DNA of 30,026 nucleotides, taken from contig USJW01000055.1 of NCBI GenBank assembly GCA_900555045.1, positions 1 through 30,026 of the forward strand, in the 5' to 3' direction. The notes below the pieces were generated by a model. It saw nothing but the letters and a program-made list of their open reading frames with translations. It had not been told where the DNA came from and did no database searches. Every line of letters starts with the position of its first letter. Within the stretch, counting starts at the first letter, position 1. Positions 13,186 to 22,871 of this stretch are shown piece by piece. Source of the DNA: an uncultured Clostridium sp. GTDB taxonomy: Bacteria; Bacillota; Clostridia; Lachnospirales; Lachnospiraceae. A program made the position numbers and the translations under genes.

Positions 13186-16100
13186 CTACTCTAGAAACAG
13201 CTGCTCTAACGCCTCCCGAAGCAAATTTAAGTCGATAGGCTTGGCCACATGGGCATCCATGCCCGCCTCCCTGGCCTCCTTAATGTCCTCCGCAAACGCG
13301 TTGGCCGTCATCGCAATGATGGGAATCTCACCCGCGTCGGGCCGCCTCAGATTTCGGATTGCCCGGGTGGCCTCGTAACCGTTCATCTTCGGCATCTGCA
13401 CATCCATCAGGATCGCATCGTACGTCCCCGGACTGGCCTGCGCAAACTCCTGCACCGCCTGGCTGCCGTCCGTCCGCACCACCGTCCTCGCGCCGTGCAT
13501 GGCCAGAAGCTCACAGAGGATCTCCGCGTTGATGGCGTTGTCCTCCGCCACCAGGAACAGCCGGTCCGCGAACACATTCCGGTCCGCTTTCGCCGATTGA
13601 ATTCCTCCCTGGGCCCGCATGCGCTCCTCCTCGGGGGCGGCGTCACACGTCAGCTCCACCTGGAATGTGGATCCCCGGCCAGGCGCACTCTCCACTGAGA
13701 TCCGACCTCCCATCAGCTCCACAAGCCCTTTGGTGATGCTGAGGCCCAGCCCGGTCCCCTCCACGCAGGTGTCGCTGCGGCTGCGGGTGAAGGGCTCGAA
13801 GAGGCGGTTTAAGAACTCCTCCTCCATGCCCACACCGGTGTCCTGCACCACAAACCGGTAGCTGACCCGGCTCTCATCCATCTTGTCCGCCGCTTCCCCG
13901 ATCTCCTCCACCGTGAAGGTCACGCTGCCGCCCTCCGGCGTGTACTTTACTGCGTTGCTGAGCAGATTGATCAGGATCTGGCTCACGCGCAGCCCGTCCC
14001 CATAGAAGTATTCCTGGCGCACGCGCTCCGCGCAGATGGTGAACGCAAGTCCTCCGGCCCGCGCCTGGGGCGCGATGATCGCCGAGAGCTGCTCTAACAG
14101 CTCCGGAAGGTATATTTTCATGCGGTTAAGAGTGATCTGTCCGCGCTCAATCTTGCTCATATCCAGGATGTCGTTGATCAGGCTCAGCAGATGCCTGGAG
14201 GACACCGCAATCTTCTGCAGGCAGTCCTCCACACGCCCCGGCTTATCCATGTTTGCCACCGCAAGCGTTGTCATCCCCATGATCGCGTTCATGGGCGTGC
14301 GGATGTCATGGCTCATGGCGGACAGGAAATCGCTCTTGGCCCGGTTTGCCTCCTCGGCCAGCGCCAGGGCGCCCTCCAGGGTCCTCTTGGTCTGCCGCTC
14401 TGCGGCCAGCATGTCTGTCACATCCGCCCGCACCAGGCAGATGGTTTTGTGGTTGGAATCCCCCCACAGCACATTGATCTGCTTGTAGCGCTCCTGCTCC
14501 CCCTCCTTGCACGCGAACAGGAAATCGTATCCGTCCGGCTTTTTCTCAAGCCCATCCACCATGGTCCGGGACTGAAACTGAAGGATTGCGTTCTCCCGGC
14601 CTTCCTCCACCCCGTGGCCCTCCACGAAACGCCCCATGGCCTCGTCGTAGTGCTCCACAAAATAGGGGGGCAGATTGCCCAGCACGGTCTCCCGCGTGTA
14701 CAGCGTCAGATTCTGCCGCTCGATATCCACGAAACCGGCCAGCTCGAAGGTGTAAGCGATCACGCGCAGAAGCCTCTGCTGCTCCCGGACGGAGTCCGTG
14801 ATGTCCGAGCGGGACAGGCAGACTCTCCCCAGCCGCAGGTCCACCGCCGTGACCGTCATGTTTTTGGTCCGCACGTCCCCGGTGTCGTCCACCAGCGAGA
14901 AGGCGAAGGTGTAGGAGTCCCGCTCCTTCAGATGTGCGAGCATGTATTCCGTGCTCAGCCCCTCCCGGTACCGGTACCGATCTCTCGGCACCACCGTCGT
15001 TTTTAGCATCTTCTCCATCCACGCCGAGTGGCTGCCCCGGGCGATGGGGGCGCATCGGGTCCCCTCCCTGCGCAGCAGCACCGTGTAGGTGTCCCGCAGA
15101 AGGTCAACATCCGCCACGAAGTCGTACCCGGAGGCCGACAGCTGGTGCAGAATCCGGTCCGATATCATCCGGTCCGTGATGTCCGTCACCGTCAGAATTC
15201 CCGTCACGTCGTTGGTGTCCGGGGTGGCCACCAGATTCATGTTAAACTGCACATACCGCCCCAGCTTCTCCTTGGGCAGCCGGGCGAAGCACTCTAAGCG
15301 CTGCTCCGTCTCGCCGCGCTCGAATGCGCGCAGCGCCGGCGCGTTTAAATACATATCTAAGAACTTCCGCCGGTCCTTCTCGTCCACAACCAGGCTGGAG
15401 AGGCCGGTGAAGAACGACTCCCGCACCCACCCGAAGGTCTTTAACAGGTCCGAATCCGTGTGGTCGATGATCTCCATGATCCGGTTCTCCGTGATATTGC
15501 AGTGGCCCATGATCAGGGCGTTGGGATCCTGCGTGTGGTAGTGCTGCATGATCAGCTCCCGGTACTGCCTGCGGATCCGCTCCTGCTCCTCCCGCTCCTT
15601 CGTCACGTCCTGATAGACGGCGTAGACACGGCTCTCCCCGCCCTCATTCTGTATCAGAGAGAGGGTATTTTTCACCCAGACATAGCTGCCGTCCCCCCGC
15701 TTTAAGCGATACACAATCTCACAGTGGTCCTCGCCGCTGGCAATGTACTCGTCCATCTGCCGGTCCACCGTGCTGCGGTCATCCGGGTGCACACCGGCCA
15801 TGGCGTCCTCGCTGTACAGCTCCCACGCCCGCTCAAGGGTCATGCCGGTCATGGCGGCGAAGCCGTCGGACAGAAACTCCGGCCACAGGCGGCCGTCCTT
15901 CTCGTAATGCACCACCGCCACGCCGCCGGGGAGATTTTTGACCACGGTCTGGAAATACTGCTCCAGCCGCTCCTTCTCCCTGCGGGTCACAACCTCGTCC
16001 GTCACATCCCGCACAAATTTTACGTACGCCGGGATTCCGTTCCAGTTGGTCTCCTGAAAGCGGGTGTTGAAAAACCGCCCTTCCGCGCCGATGGGCATAT

Positions 16101-17055
16101 CGTGCTCTTTTCCGTCCGGCGCATGGGTCTTCAGCGTGCAGAACGCACACGGCTCGCTCTTTCCGTGCAGCGCTGCGTAGCACTTCTGCCCCAGCTGGAA
16201 CCGGCCGCCCTGAAACAGCGCCCTGGCCTCGTTGGCGTAGAGCAGCTCATAGTTGTCCTTGTTGATCACATAAATCCCGTCTACCGACTCGTTGACCAGG
16301 CTCTGGAACAGGCGCGTCTCCGCGGACATGCCCGTAAACACGGCGTAAAACCGGCTGACCGGGGCCAGGGGACCCATGCGTCTTCCGTTTAAATGGATCC
16401 AGATCAGCCGCCCGTCCTTGTGGCGCATGCGGTAGGACACATCCAGCACCTCGCCGCTTATCACCGCGGCCTCCACCGCCTGTTCCACCCGCGCTCTGTC
16501 CGGCTCGTAGATAATGTCCAGCGCGTCCCGCTGGACCATGCGCTCGTACTCTTCCCTGGTGTGTCCGGTCAGCTGCATAACCCCATCGGAGAAAAAGGTG
16601 GGGATAAAGCGGCTGCCCTCCACCCGGTAGCTGGCGATCCCGCCCGGGATCGAGTTGACCAGATGGTCCATCTCCAGCTGCGCTTCCTTTAGGTCTGAGA
16701 TATTGTGGAACACGCAGTGCAGCAGGGGCGCTCCGCCCTCCTCGCCGATCCACTTGATCTGAACGCGGACCCAGACGATGTGCCCGTCGCGGTGCTGCTT
16801 GCGAAACTCAAAGTTTGCCACCTGGTGTGTGCGGACCACTTCCATTGCCCGCTCCACCACCATCTGCGTGTCCTCCCGGTAGGTCAGCTCCGCCGCGTCC
16901 CTTTTTACGAGCTCCTGGTACTCCTCCACCGTATAGCCGGTGAGCTCCGGAACCCCGTCCGAGAAATAGACCGTCTCGAACTTGTCTGTGACGCGGTAGA
17001 TGGCGACTCCCCCCGGGATCGCATTGATAATGTCCTGCAGAAGCTCCTCCCCCAT
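13186..17055 (-). CDS. Multi-PAS hybrid sensor histidine kinase with C-terminal receiver
   Basis: A 1289-residue hybrid kinase with no obvious membrane segment, so probably a cytosolic sensor. Four clear PAS domains: about 5-120, 125-245, 250-355 and 365-487. Three share the phrase IPGG/LPGG-V/I-A and FSDG/LSDG, suggesting tandem duplication. More diverged PAS-like segments follow (about 500-630, 635-755, 760-885), each ending in an ADVT/DITD-type motif. HisKA carries SAMSHDIRTPMNAI with His916. The HATPase has Asn1034 (LLSNAVKY), DTGVG (1072-1076) and TGLGLSI. The receiver (about 1164-1285) has Glu-Asp at 1171-1172, phospho-acceptor Asp1218 (ILMDVQMP) and Lys1272. PAS3 contains CY...LHGKSEPCAFC (Cys292, 303, 306), a possible redox or metal site. 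ATG 17055 lies 4 bp after the previous stop. No Hpt domain is visible. Confidence 0.93.
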   Translation of the reverse strand: MGEELLQDIINAIPGGVAIYRVTDKFETVYFSDGVPELTGYTVEEYQELVKRDAAELTYREDTQMVVERAMEVVRTHQVANFEFRKQHRDGHIVWVRVQIKWIGEEGGAPLLHCVFHNISDLKEAQLEMDHLVNSIPGGIASYRVEGSRFIPTFFSDGVMQLTGHTREEYERMVQRDALDIIYEPDRARVEQAVEAAVISGEVLDVSYRMRHKDGRLIWIHLNGRRMGPLAPVSRFYAVFTGMSAETRLFQSLVNESVDGIYVINKDNYELLYANEARALFQGGRFQLGQKCYAALHGKSEPCAFCTLKTHAPDGKEHDMPIGAEGRFFNTRFQETNWNGIPAYVKFVRDVTDEVVTRREKERLEQYFQTVVKNLPGGVAVVHYEKDGRLWPEFLSDGFAAMTGMTLERAWELYSEDAMAGVHPDDRSTVDRQMDEYIASGEDHCEIVYRLKRGDGSYVWVKNTLSLIQNEGGESRVYAVYQDVTKEREEQERIRRQYRELIMQHYHTQDPNALIMGHCNITENRIMEIIDHTDSDLLKTFGWVRESFFTGLSSLVVDEKDRRKFLDMYLNAPALRAFERGETEQRLECFARLPKEKLGRYVQFNMNLVATPDTNDVTGILTVTDITDRMISDRILHQLSASGYDFVADVDLLRDTYTVLLRREGTRCAPIARGSHSAWMEKMLKTTVVPRDRYRYREGLSTEYMLAHLKERDSYTFAFSLVDDTGDVRTKNMTVTAVDLRLGRVCLSRSDITDSVREQQRLLRVIAYTFELAGFVDIERQNLTLYTRETVLGNLPPYFVEHYDEAMGRFVEGHGVEEGRENAILQFQSRTMVDGLEKKPDGYDFLFACKEGEQERYKQINVLWGDSNHKTICLVRADVTDMLAAERQTKRTLEGALALAEEANRAKSDFLSAMSHDIRTPMNAIMGMTTLAVANMDKPGRVEDCLQKIAVSSRHLLSLINDILDMSKIERGQITLNRMKIYLPELLEQLSAIIAPQARAGGLAFTICAERVRQEYFYGDGLRVSQILINLLSNAVKYTPEGGSVTFTVEEIGEAADKMDESRVSYRFVVQDTGVGMEEEFLNRLFEPFTRSRSDTCVEGTGLGLSITKGLVELMGGRISVESAPGRGSTFQVELTCDAAPEEERMRAQGGIQSAKADRNVFADRLFLVAEDNAINAEILCELLAMHGARTVVRTDGSQAVQEFAQASPGTYDAILMDVQMPKMNGYEATRAIRNLRRPDAGEIPIIAMTANAFAEDIKEAREAGMDAHVAKPIDLNLLREALEQLFLE

Positions 17056-17059
17056 CCGC

Positions 17060-20000
17060 TCATTCTTCCTTTCCGAAAATAAAGTCGTACAATGTCTGGT
17101 AAAGCCGCTCCGGCTCGATCGGTTTCGCCAGATGGGCATTCATCCCCGCCGCCTTGCTCTTCTCTATGTCGTCGTCAAACGCGTTGGCCGTCATGGCGAT
17201 GATCGGCACGGTCCCGGCATCCGCGTTGCTCAAGTGCCGGATGTTGGCCGCCGCCGACAGGCCGTCCATGATCGGCATGCGGATGTCCATCAGGACCGCG
17301 TCATAGTAGCCGGTCTGGGACTTGTTAAACAGCTCCAGCGCCCGCAGCCCGTTCTCCGCCTTCTCCACCTCAAAACCCTTATTCCGCAAAAGCAGCTCCG
17401 CCACCTCGGTGTTGATGAGGTTGTCCTCCACCAAGAGCACGCGCTTTCCGGAAAAGTCGTAGTCCGCGGCCTCGCTCGCCGGGGCCGGCTCCTCCTTCTT
17501 CCCCAGCGCAGTGGTGAACGCGGAGACCAGGGAGGACTTAAACATGGGCTTGCTGATCAAGAGATTGACCCCGGCCATCTTGGCCTCATGCTCGATGGCG
17601 CCCCAGTCGTAGGCGGTCACAATGATGATGGTGACCTCCGGCCCCACGATGCCCCGGATCTGCCTGGCGGTCTCGATCCCGTCCATCTCCGGCATCTTCC
17701 AGTCTATGAGGATCATGTCGTAATAGCGCCCCTCGCCCCACAGGCGCTTTACGCGGTCCACCGCCTTGCGGCCGCTGTCCACCCACTCTGCCCGGACGCC
17801 CATCTCGTGGAGCGTGGCAACCGCGCTCTCGCACACCGCCACATCGTCGTCCACCACCAGCGTCTTTAGGTGGGAGAAGTTATAATTCTGCTTTTTCTGG
17901 TTGTGGCGGAGTTTTTCCTCCTCTGAAATTCCCAGCTTCACATCCACGGTAAACTCGGTCCCGATCCCCTTGATGGAGCGCACCGTGATCTTGCCGTCCA
18001 TCAGATCCACAATGTTCTTGGAGATGGCAAGCCCCAGCCCGCTTCCGCCAAACAGAGCGGTGGTGCCGATGGACTCCTGGGTGAACGGCTCGAAAATGTG
18101 GGGCAGAAACTCCTCGCTCATGCCCACGCCCGTGTCGTTGATGATGAATCGCAGCACGGCATCGTTTTTCGTCCGCTTCCGCTGGGCCGCTGAGAAGGTG
18201 ACCTTCCCGCCCTCGCCGGTGAACTTCACCGCATTGCTGAGAATATTGATAAGCACCTGCTGCAGCTTCATCGCGTCGCCGATGTAGTAATCGTCCAGCA
18301 CCGGGTCCAGGATGCACTCATAATCCACCCCTTTCGCCTCCGCCTGGGCAAAGCAGATGGAATTGATCCCGTTTAAAAACTCCTCGGTGGGAATCTTTTC
18401 ATTTTTCAACAGCATCTTGCCGCTCTCGATCCGGCTCATGTCCAGAATGTCGTTGATTAATGACAACAGAAACCGCGACGAGATGCCGATCTTCGAGATG
18501 CAGTCCGCCACCTGCTCGTCGTCCCCGATGGACTTGGCGGCGATGGTGCTCATCCCGATGATCGCGTTCATGGGCGTCCGGATCTCGTGGCTCATGCGGG
18601 AGAGGAAGTCGGTCTTGGCCGCGTTGGCCTGCTCAGCGGCCACCAGCGCGGCGGCCAGCTCCTCCTTCTGGCGCTGTTCCCTGCGGACCACATCCGTCAC
18701 GTCGGCCCGCGCCACGCACACGCACTCTAACTCCTTGCTGAGGTAAAAGACCTGGAACCGCTTTACCCTGGACGCCCCGCTCTCGTCCCTCACCTCTGCG
18801 ATAAACGTGTACAGGCTCTGCTCCTCCAGCTGCTCGCGCATGTACCCGTAGTCCAGTTTCTTTAAGTATTCCCCCCGCGCGGACTCGTCCATATGGTTCT
18901 CGGAGAACGCCCGGATCTCCTGCTGGAACCTTCCCTTCACAGGCATGGAACTCTTCTTCGCGCCGTTTAGAATGATCAGCCGGTAGGTGTCGCTGTTTAA
19001 GTCGATCTGCGTGATAAAGTCGTAGTCCAGCTCCACAATCTTGCTCAGCAACTGCTGCTGGAGCCGCTTCTCCGTCACGTCCACCGTATAAAAAAAGACA
19101 ATCACATCGCCGGTCTCCGGGTTTAAGCAGGAGCGGAAGTTGGTGCTTTCCCAGAAAACGTTCCCGCTTCCTCTTCTGCTCAGGAACTCAAAGTGATAAT
19201 CCACCTTTCCATCCGCAAAATCCTTTAAAACCCGCTCCCGCTTTAAGGTGCGCCGGATCTCCTCCCCGCGCACCGCCTCCACGGCAGAGTCCGCCAGCTT
19301 GTTGATTGTCTCGTCGTAGGTATCCCCGATCCGCGCCAGCGCCACATCCGGGCTCACCAGATAGCTTTCCAGGCGGTTTCCGGTGACATTGAGCCGCCCC
19401 TGAAGCCGCCCCTCGGCAGCCGCCAGCTCCGCAAAGTACGCCAGCTCCTTCTCGTACAGCTCTCTGGTGCGCTCCTTCGCCCGCCTCTGCGCGGTGATAT
19501 CCAGGCACACGGACGCGATGGCCTCTCTTCCGTCCTCCACGGTCATGCGCCGTCCCAGATCGTGGATCCATATGTAGGAGCCGTCCCTCTTCTTCATCCG
19601 GTACTCCACCACATACTCATCCTTCTCCTGGAGCTGCTCTGTAACCGAGCGGTTCACCATCTCCTGTTCCTCCGGGTGTATGCAGTTTATAACCAAGCCG
19701 CCGATGTCGGCCCGAAACTCCTCCTCATCCCGATATCCCAGGTACTCTAACATGCGCCGGTTGACAAAATAGAGGGGAAAGCCCTCCTCCATATATCCCC
19801 CCATCATGCCCCCGGGCATGGAGTCGTCGATCAGCTCCCTGCGCATCCGCACCGTGTGTTCCATCACCAGCGTCTGGGGGGCATACCCGTCCCCGCGGCT
19901 TTGACAGGGCTCCGCAAAATGCATACTCACCAGCTTCCACGCGTCCTTCTCTGCAGGCGATATAAGCGTCGAAAACACCCGAAGGTGCCATGAAAACTGC

Positions 20001-20284
20001 GTGTTCTGAAGCGTCAAATTCGCTGTCAGGTTGTACACGCCCTCGGCCACCGTCAGCCCGCTAATCACAGAAAAGCACACGGAAAAAGGGGATCTAATCC
20101 CCTTGATGTCCCGCTGGATATAGCGGGTGAGCTCCTCTTTTCCGTGAATGTCCTCGCCCGTCACAGCGCTGACAAATTCCACATTTTCAGCCAGATAGGA
20201 GGCTGCTTCCTGTACATCTCGTCTCTCAAACCACGCCCGGCAGAACGCCTCCATCCTCTCCCGGACCCCACGATCACATTTCAT
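17060..20284 (-). CDS. Hybrid histidine kinase with NTF2-like N-terminus, PAS and two receivers
   Basis: A 1074-residue protein. Residues 5-125 look like an NTF2/SnoaL-type fold (MEAFCRAWFERRDVQEAA, ENVEFVSA, HGKEELTRYI, then a WHLRVFSTLI strand), an unusual N-terminal sensor for a kinase. A PAS domain (about 150-265; YFVNRRMLEYLGY, DGSYIWIHD) and diverged PAS-like segments (about 270-405, 410-535) follow. HisKA has SRMSHEIRTPMNAI with His566; HATPase has Asn684, DTGVG (717-721) and GSGLGLAI. Receiver 1 (about 806-928) keeps Asp812-814, Asp861 (ILIDWKMP) and Lys912; receiver 2 (about 947-1070) keeps Asp1000 (VLMDIRMP) and Lys1054. ATG 20284 overlaps the previous gene by 11 bp, with GGAGGG 9 nt before it. 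A longer frame to 20431 is a reading through the upstream gene. No membrane helix is visible. Confidence 0.93.
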   Translation of the reverse strand: MKCDRGVRERMEAFCRAWFERRDVQEAASYLAENVEFVSAVTGEDIHGKEELTRYIQRDIKGIRSPFSVCFSVISGLTVAEGVYNLTANLTLQNTQFSWHLRVFSTLISPAEKDAWKLVSMHFAEPCQSRGDGYAPQTLVMEHTVRMRRELIDDSMPGGMMGGYMEEGFPLYFVNRRMLEYLGYRDEEEFRADIGGLVINCIHPEEQEMVNRSVTEQLQEKDEYVVEYRMKKRDGSYIWIHDLGRRMTVEDGREAIASVCLDITAQRRAKERTRELYEKELAYFAELAAAEGRLQGRLNVTGNRLESYLVSPDVALARIGDTYDETINKLADSAVEAVRGEEIRRTLKRERVLKDFADGKVDYHFEFLSRRGSGNVFWESTNFRSCLNPETGDVIVFFYTVDVTEKRLQQQLLSKIVELDYDFITQIDLNSDTYRLIILNGAKKSSMPVKGRFQQEIRAFSENHMDESARGEYLKKLDYGYMREQLEEQSLYTFIAEVRDESGASRVKRFQVFYLSKELECVCVARADVTDVVRREQRQKEELAAALVAAEQANAAKTDFLSRMSHEIRTPMNAIIGMSTIAAKSIGDDEQVADCISKIGISSRFLLSLINDILDMSRIESGKMLLKNEKIPTEEFLNGINSICFAQAEAKGVDYECILDPVLDDYYIGDAMKLQQVLINILSNAVKFTGEGGKVTFSAAQRKRTKNDAVLRFIINDTGVGMSEEFLPHIFEPFTQESIGTTALFGGSGLGLAISKNIVDLMDGKITVRSIKGIGTEFTVDVKLGISEEEKLRHNQKKQNYNFSHLKTLVVDDDVAVCESAVATLHEMGVRAEWVDSGRKAVDRVKRLWGEGRYYDMILIDWKMPEMDGIETARQIRGIVGPEVTIIIVTAYDWGAIEHEAKMAGVNLLISKPMFKSSLVSAFTTALGKKEEPAPASEAADYDFSGKRVLLVEDNLINTEVAELLLRNKGFEVEKAENGLRALELFNKSQTGYYDAVLMDIRMPIMDGLSAAANIRHLSNADAGTVPIIAMTANAFDDDIEKSKAAGMNAHLAKPIEPERLYQTLYDFIFGKEE

Positions 20285-22871
20285 CTGTCTGATCCCTCCA
20301 GAGACAGCAGCCCCCTTTGCTGGCGCGCTTGGCACAGTACAGCGCCCGGTCTGCCCTCTCAAGCATTTCCTCCATTTTTTTACTTCCGTCCCACATAGCC
20401 ACTCCGACCGAGCAGGTTGCGGATGTCTCATCGCCGAAATGGATCTCCTGAATCCTACGGCAGATCTCGTCGCCCTTCTTTCGCGCGCTCTCCTCCGACC
20501 ACATCCGCTTCATGATCACCACAAACTCGTCCCCCCCGTAGCGGGAGACAATGTCGCTGCCCCGGGTGTAGGTGCGCAGTATCGCGCTGAACTCCTGGAT
20601 CAGCCGATCCCCCTCCATGTGCCCGAAGGCGTCGTTGATGTATTTCAAATTGTCCAGGTCAAACATAAACACGGCCAGGGGCCCATCCTCCCTGCCGATG
20701 GTCTCCGCCGCGCCTACCAGGCCCCTTCGGTTTAAAAGACCGGTCTGGTAGTCTCGGACAGCCGCATCCGCTAAGGCCTGCTCCCGCTCCTTGGCCACCG
20801 TCGCCCCCATCACGCGCTGCGCCCGGTTCCACAGGCTTTTCTGCAGGTGCGGCTTGGCCGCGAAATCGTCGGCTCCCTGTTCCAGAGCCTTCTCCTCCAG
20901 AAACGCGTCCGCCACGGCCGTGGCGATCACCGGGATGTTCCAGACCGAGCTCTCCCGCTCGATCACCCGGAGCACAGAGAGTCCGCTGGGGTTTTGCAGC
21001 GTCATGCTCAAGACCGCCAGCGCGACCTTGCTCTCGTAGCTGGCCAGGCACGACAGGGCGGACTCCCCGTCCGCGGCCTCCACCACCTGGTATTGGTCCT
21101 CGAAGGTCCTTCGCACGCTGGCCCGGTACTCGGCATCCTCGTCGGCCACCAGCACCACCTTGCGAAACTCCTGCATACCGTCCAGCTGCCGGTAATCCTG
21201 CTCCACATCCGCGTGCTGCTGCCGGATCAGGCGCTCAAACTCTGCGCAGGGAACCGGCTTTGAGAAGTAGTAGCCCTGCACGTAATCGCAGCCGATCTCC
21301 CGCAGGCGCTCCAGTTGCTCCCTGGTCTCCACGCCCTCAGCGACCACGCTCAAATTCATCCAGCGGGCAAGCCCCATAATAAAGCGCAGGATTCCTTGGT
21401 TCACCGGCTTGGCGGTCTCATTGCGGATAAAGATCATATCCAGCTTCAATATATCGATGGGCATCTGGTTGAGCATGTTGAGCGAGGAGTACCCGCTCCC
21501 GAAATCGTCCATCTCGATGATAAAGCCCAGCTCCCGCAGGCGGCTGACCGTGTCGATAATCTGGTTGGGGTCCTCCGTGTAGGCGCTCTCCGTGATCTCC
21601 AGATGGAGCCTTGACGGGGGCAGATTATACTTTTTGACGAGCTTTAACAAGCCGTCCGCCAGATCATCGTTGTAGATATCCGCGCGCGACACGTTGACCG
21701 AGATCGGGATGGACGGATATCCCTTATCCTCCCACTCCCGCAGAACCTGGCAGGCCAGCTCCCACACATACCGGTCCAGCTTGGTGATAAAACCGTTCTT
21801 CTCGAACAGCGGAATAAAGTTGGCCGGAGACTGCATCCCCCATTCCGGGTGGTTCCAGCGCACCAGCGCCTCCGCCCCGGCCATCGCTCCGTCCTTTATA
21901 CGGTACTTGGGCTGGAGATAAATCTCAAACTGCCCCTCCGCCAGGGCCGGCTCCATGCTGTCGGTGATCGCCTGCTCCCTGAGCAGCCTGCTGCGCAGCT
22001 TGTCGTCGTAGGCGGCAAAGTACTTTCCGTACTGCCCCTTGATGCTGCGGGCGGCCAGCAGCGCCCGGTCGCACATCTGCTCCACCTGGATGGCTCCGCC
22101 CTTCACCGAGTAGATCCCCCATTTCATCACCACGTTCTTGGCGCTGGAATAGCTGTTCATCCGCGCATTGGCCTCCATGAACAGCTCGTTGGAATACTCG
22201 CTCCTGTGCTCGATCAGGCAGGCGAACTGGTCCGCGTTGAAGCGGCCGCAGATTCCGCTGTCGCCCACGAATTCCTTGTATAGGTCTGCCACACCGCACA
22301 GCAGCCGGTCCCCCGCGGCGATGCCGAACACGTCGTTGATCAGTTTAAAGTTCTCAATGTCGGAGCAGACGATGTCATACTCCTTATCCGGGTGCTGGAT
22401 CAGGATCCCCTTCACCCGCTGGTAGAAAAATTCTTTGCTGTAAAGCCCGGTCAGACGGTCGTACTGGACCTGGTTCATAATCGCCGCGGTCTCGCGCAGG
22501 TTGATAATTCCGGCCACCCGGTGCAGGATAATCTGCGGCTTATACGGTTTCGCCACAAAATCGGCGGCTCCCTTGGAGAGCGCGGTCACTTCATCCGTCT
22601 CATCGTCATTTTGTGTTGTCACAATCACAGGGATAGAGGAAAATTCAGAATCAGACTTGACATGGGAGAGAAATGTGTAGCCGTCCATCACGGGCATCAC
22701 AATGTCCAACAAAATAAGGGATATGGCTTCCCCATATTCCTTTAAGACCGAAAGCGCTTCCAGACCATTTTCAGCGGTCAGCACGACATACTCCGGAGAT
22801 AGTATCTCACTGAGCATCGCCCGGTTGATCTCATTGTCTTCCACGACCAATATTTTTTTACGAGAAATCAT
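20274..22871 (-). CDS. REC-GGDEF-EAL-REC-GGDEF cyclic-di-GMP turnover protein
   Basis: An 865-residue protein. REC1 (about 5-122) keeps Asp11-12, Asp56 (LLDIVMP) and Lys108. The first GGDEF (about 135-290) has RFNADQF (210-216) in place of GGDEF and is likely inactive. The EAL domain (about 305-550) has EALVRW (334-339), NVS (393-395), Glu in LEITES, DDFGSGYSSL (455-464), LKLD, AEGVET (511-516) and QGYYFSKP, so it should hydrolyse c-di-GMP. REC2 (about 570-690) lacks the acceptor Asp: LAVLSMTL has Ser622 or a neighbour there. The C-terminal GGDEF (about 700-858) has an intact GGDEF (779-783) and an I-site RGSD (770-773) five residues earlier, so a feedback-inhibited synthase is expected. ATG 22871 has GAGAGG upstream. 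It is first in the signalling operon. Confidence 0.94.
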   Translation of the reverse strand: MISRKKILVVEDNEINRAMLSEILSPEYVVLTAENGLEALSVLKEYGEAISLILLDIVMPVMDGYTFLSHVKSDSEFSSIPVIVTTQNDDETDEVTALSKGAADFVAKPYKPQIILHRVAGIINLRETAAIMNQVQYDRLTGLYSKEFFYQRVKGILIQHPDKEYDIVCSDIENFKLINDVFGIAAGDRLLCGVADLYKEFVGDSGICGRFNADQFACLIEHRSEYSNELFMEANARMNSYSSAKNVVMKWGIYSVKGGAIQVEQMCDRALLAARSIKGQYGKYFAAYDDKLRSRLLREQAITDSMEPALAEGQFEIYLQPKYRIKDGAMAGAEALVRWNHPEWGMQSPANFIPLFEKNGFITKLDRYVWELACQVLREWEDKGYPSIPISVNVSRADIYNDDLADGLLKLVKKYNLPPSRLHLEITESAYTEDPNQIIDTVSRLRELGFIIEMDDFGSGYSSLNMLNQMPIDILKLDMIFIRNETAKPVNQGILRFIMGLARWMNLSVVAEGVETREQLERLREIGCDYVQGYYFSKPVPCAEFERLIRQQHADVEQDYRQLDGMQEFRKVVLVADEDAEYRASVRRTFEDQYQVVEAADGESALSCLASYESKVALAVLSMTLQNPSGLSVLRVIERESSVWNIPVIATAVADAFLEEKALEQGADDFAAKPHLQKSLWNRAQRVMGATVAKEREQALADAAVRDYQTGLLNRRGLVGAAETIGREDGPLAVFMFDLDNLKYINDAFGHMEGDRLIQEFSAILRTYTRGSDIVSRYGGDEFVVIMKRMWSEESARKKGDEICRRIQEIHFGDETSATCSVGVAMWDGSKKMEEMLERADRALYCAKRASKGGCCLWRDQTDEM

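Noticed and set aside
17056..17139. Upstream start (28 extra residues) for the multi-PAS kinase
   Set aside because: It lies inside the previous gene and lacks sequence like a PAS leader; ATG 17055, 4 bp past the stop, fits the operon spacing.
20285..20431. Upstream start (49 extra residues) for the NTF2-kinase
   Set aside because: The extra residues are read from the 3' end of the c-di-GMP gene in another frame; ATG 20284 has GGAGGG at good spacing.
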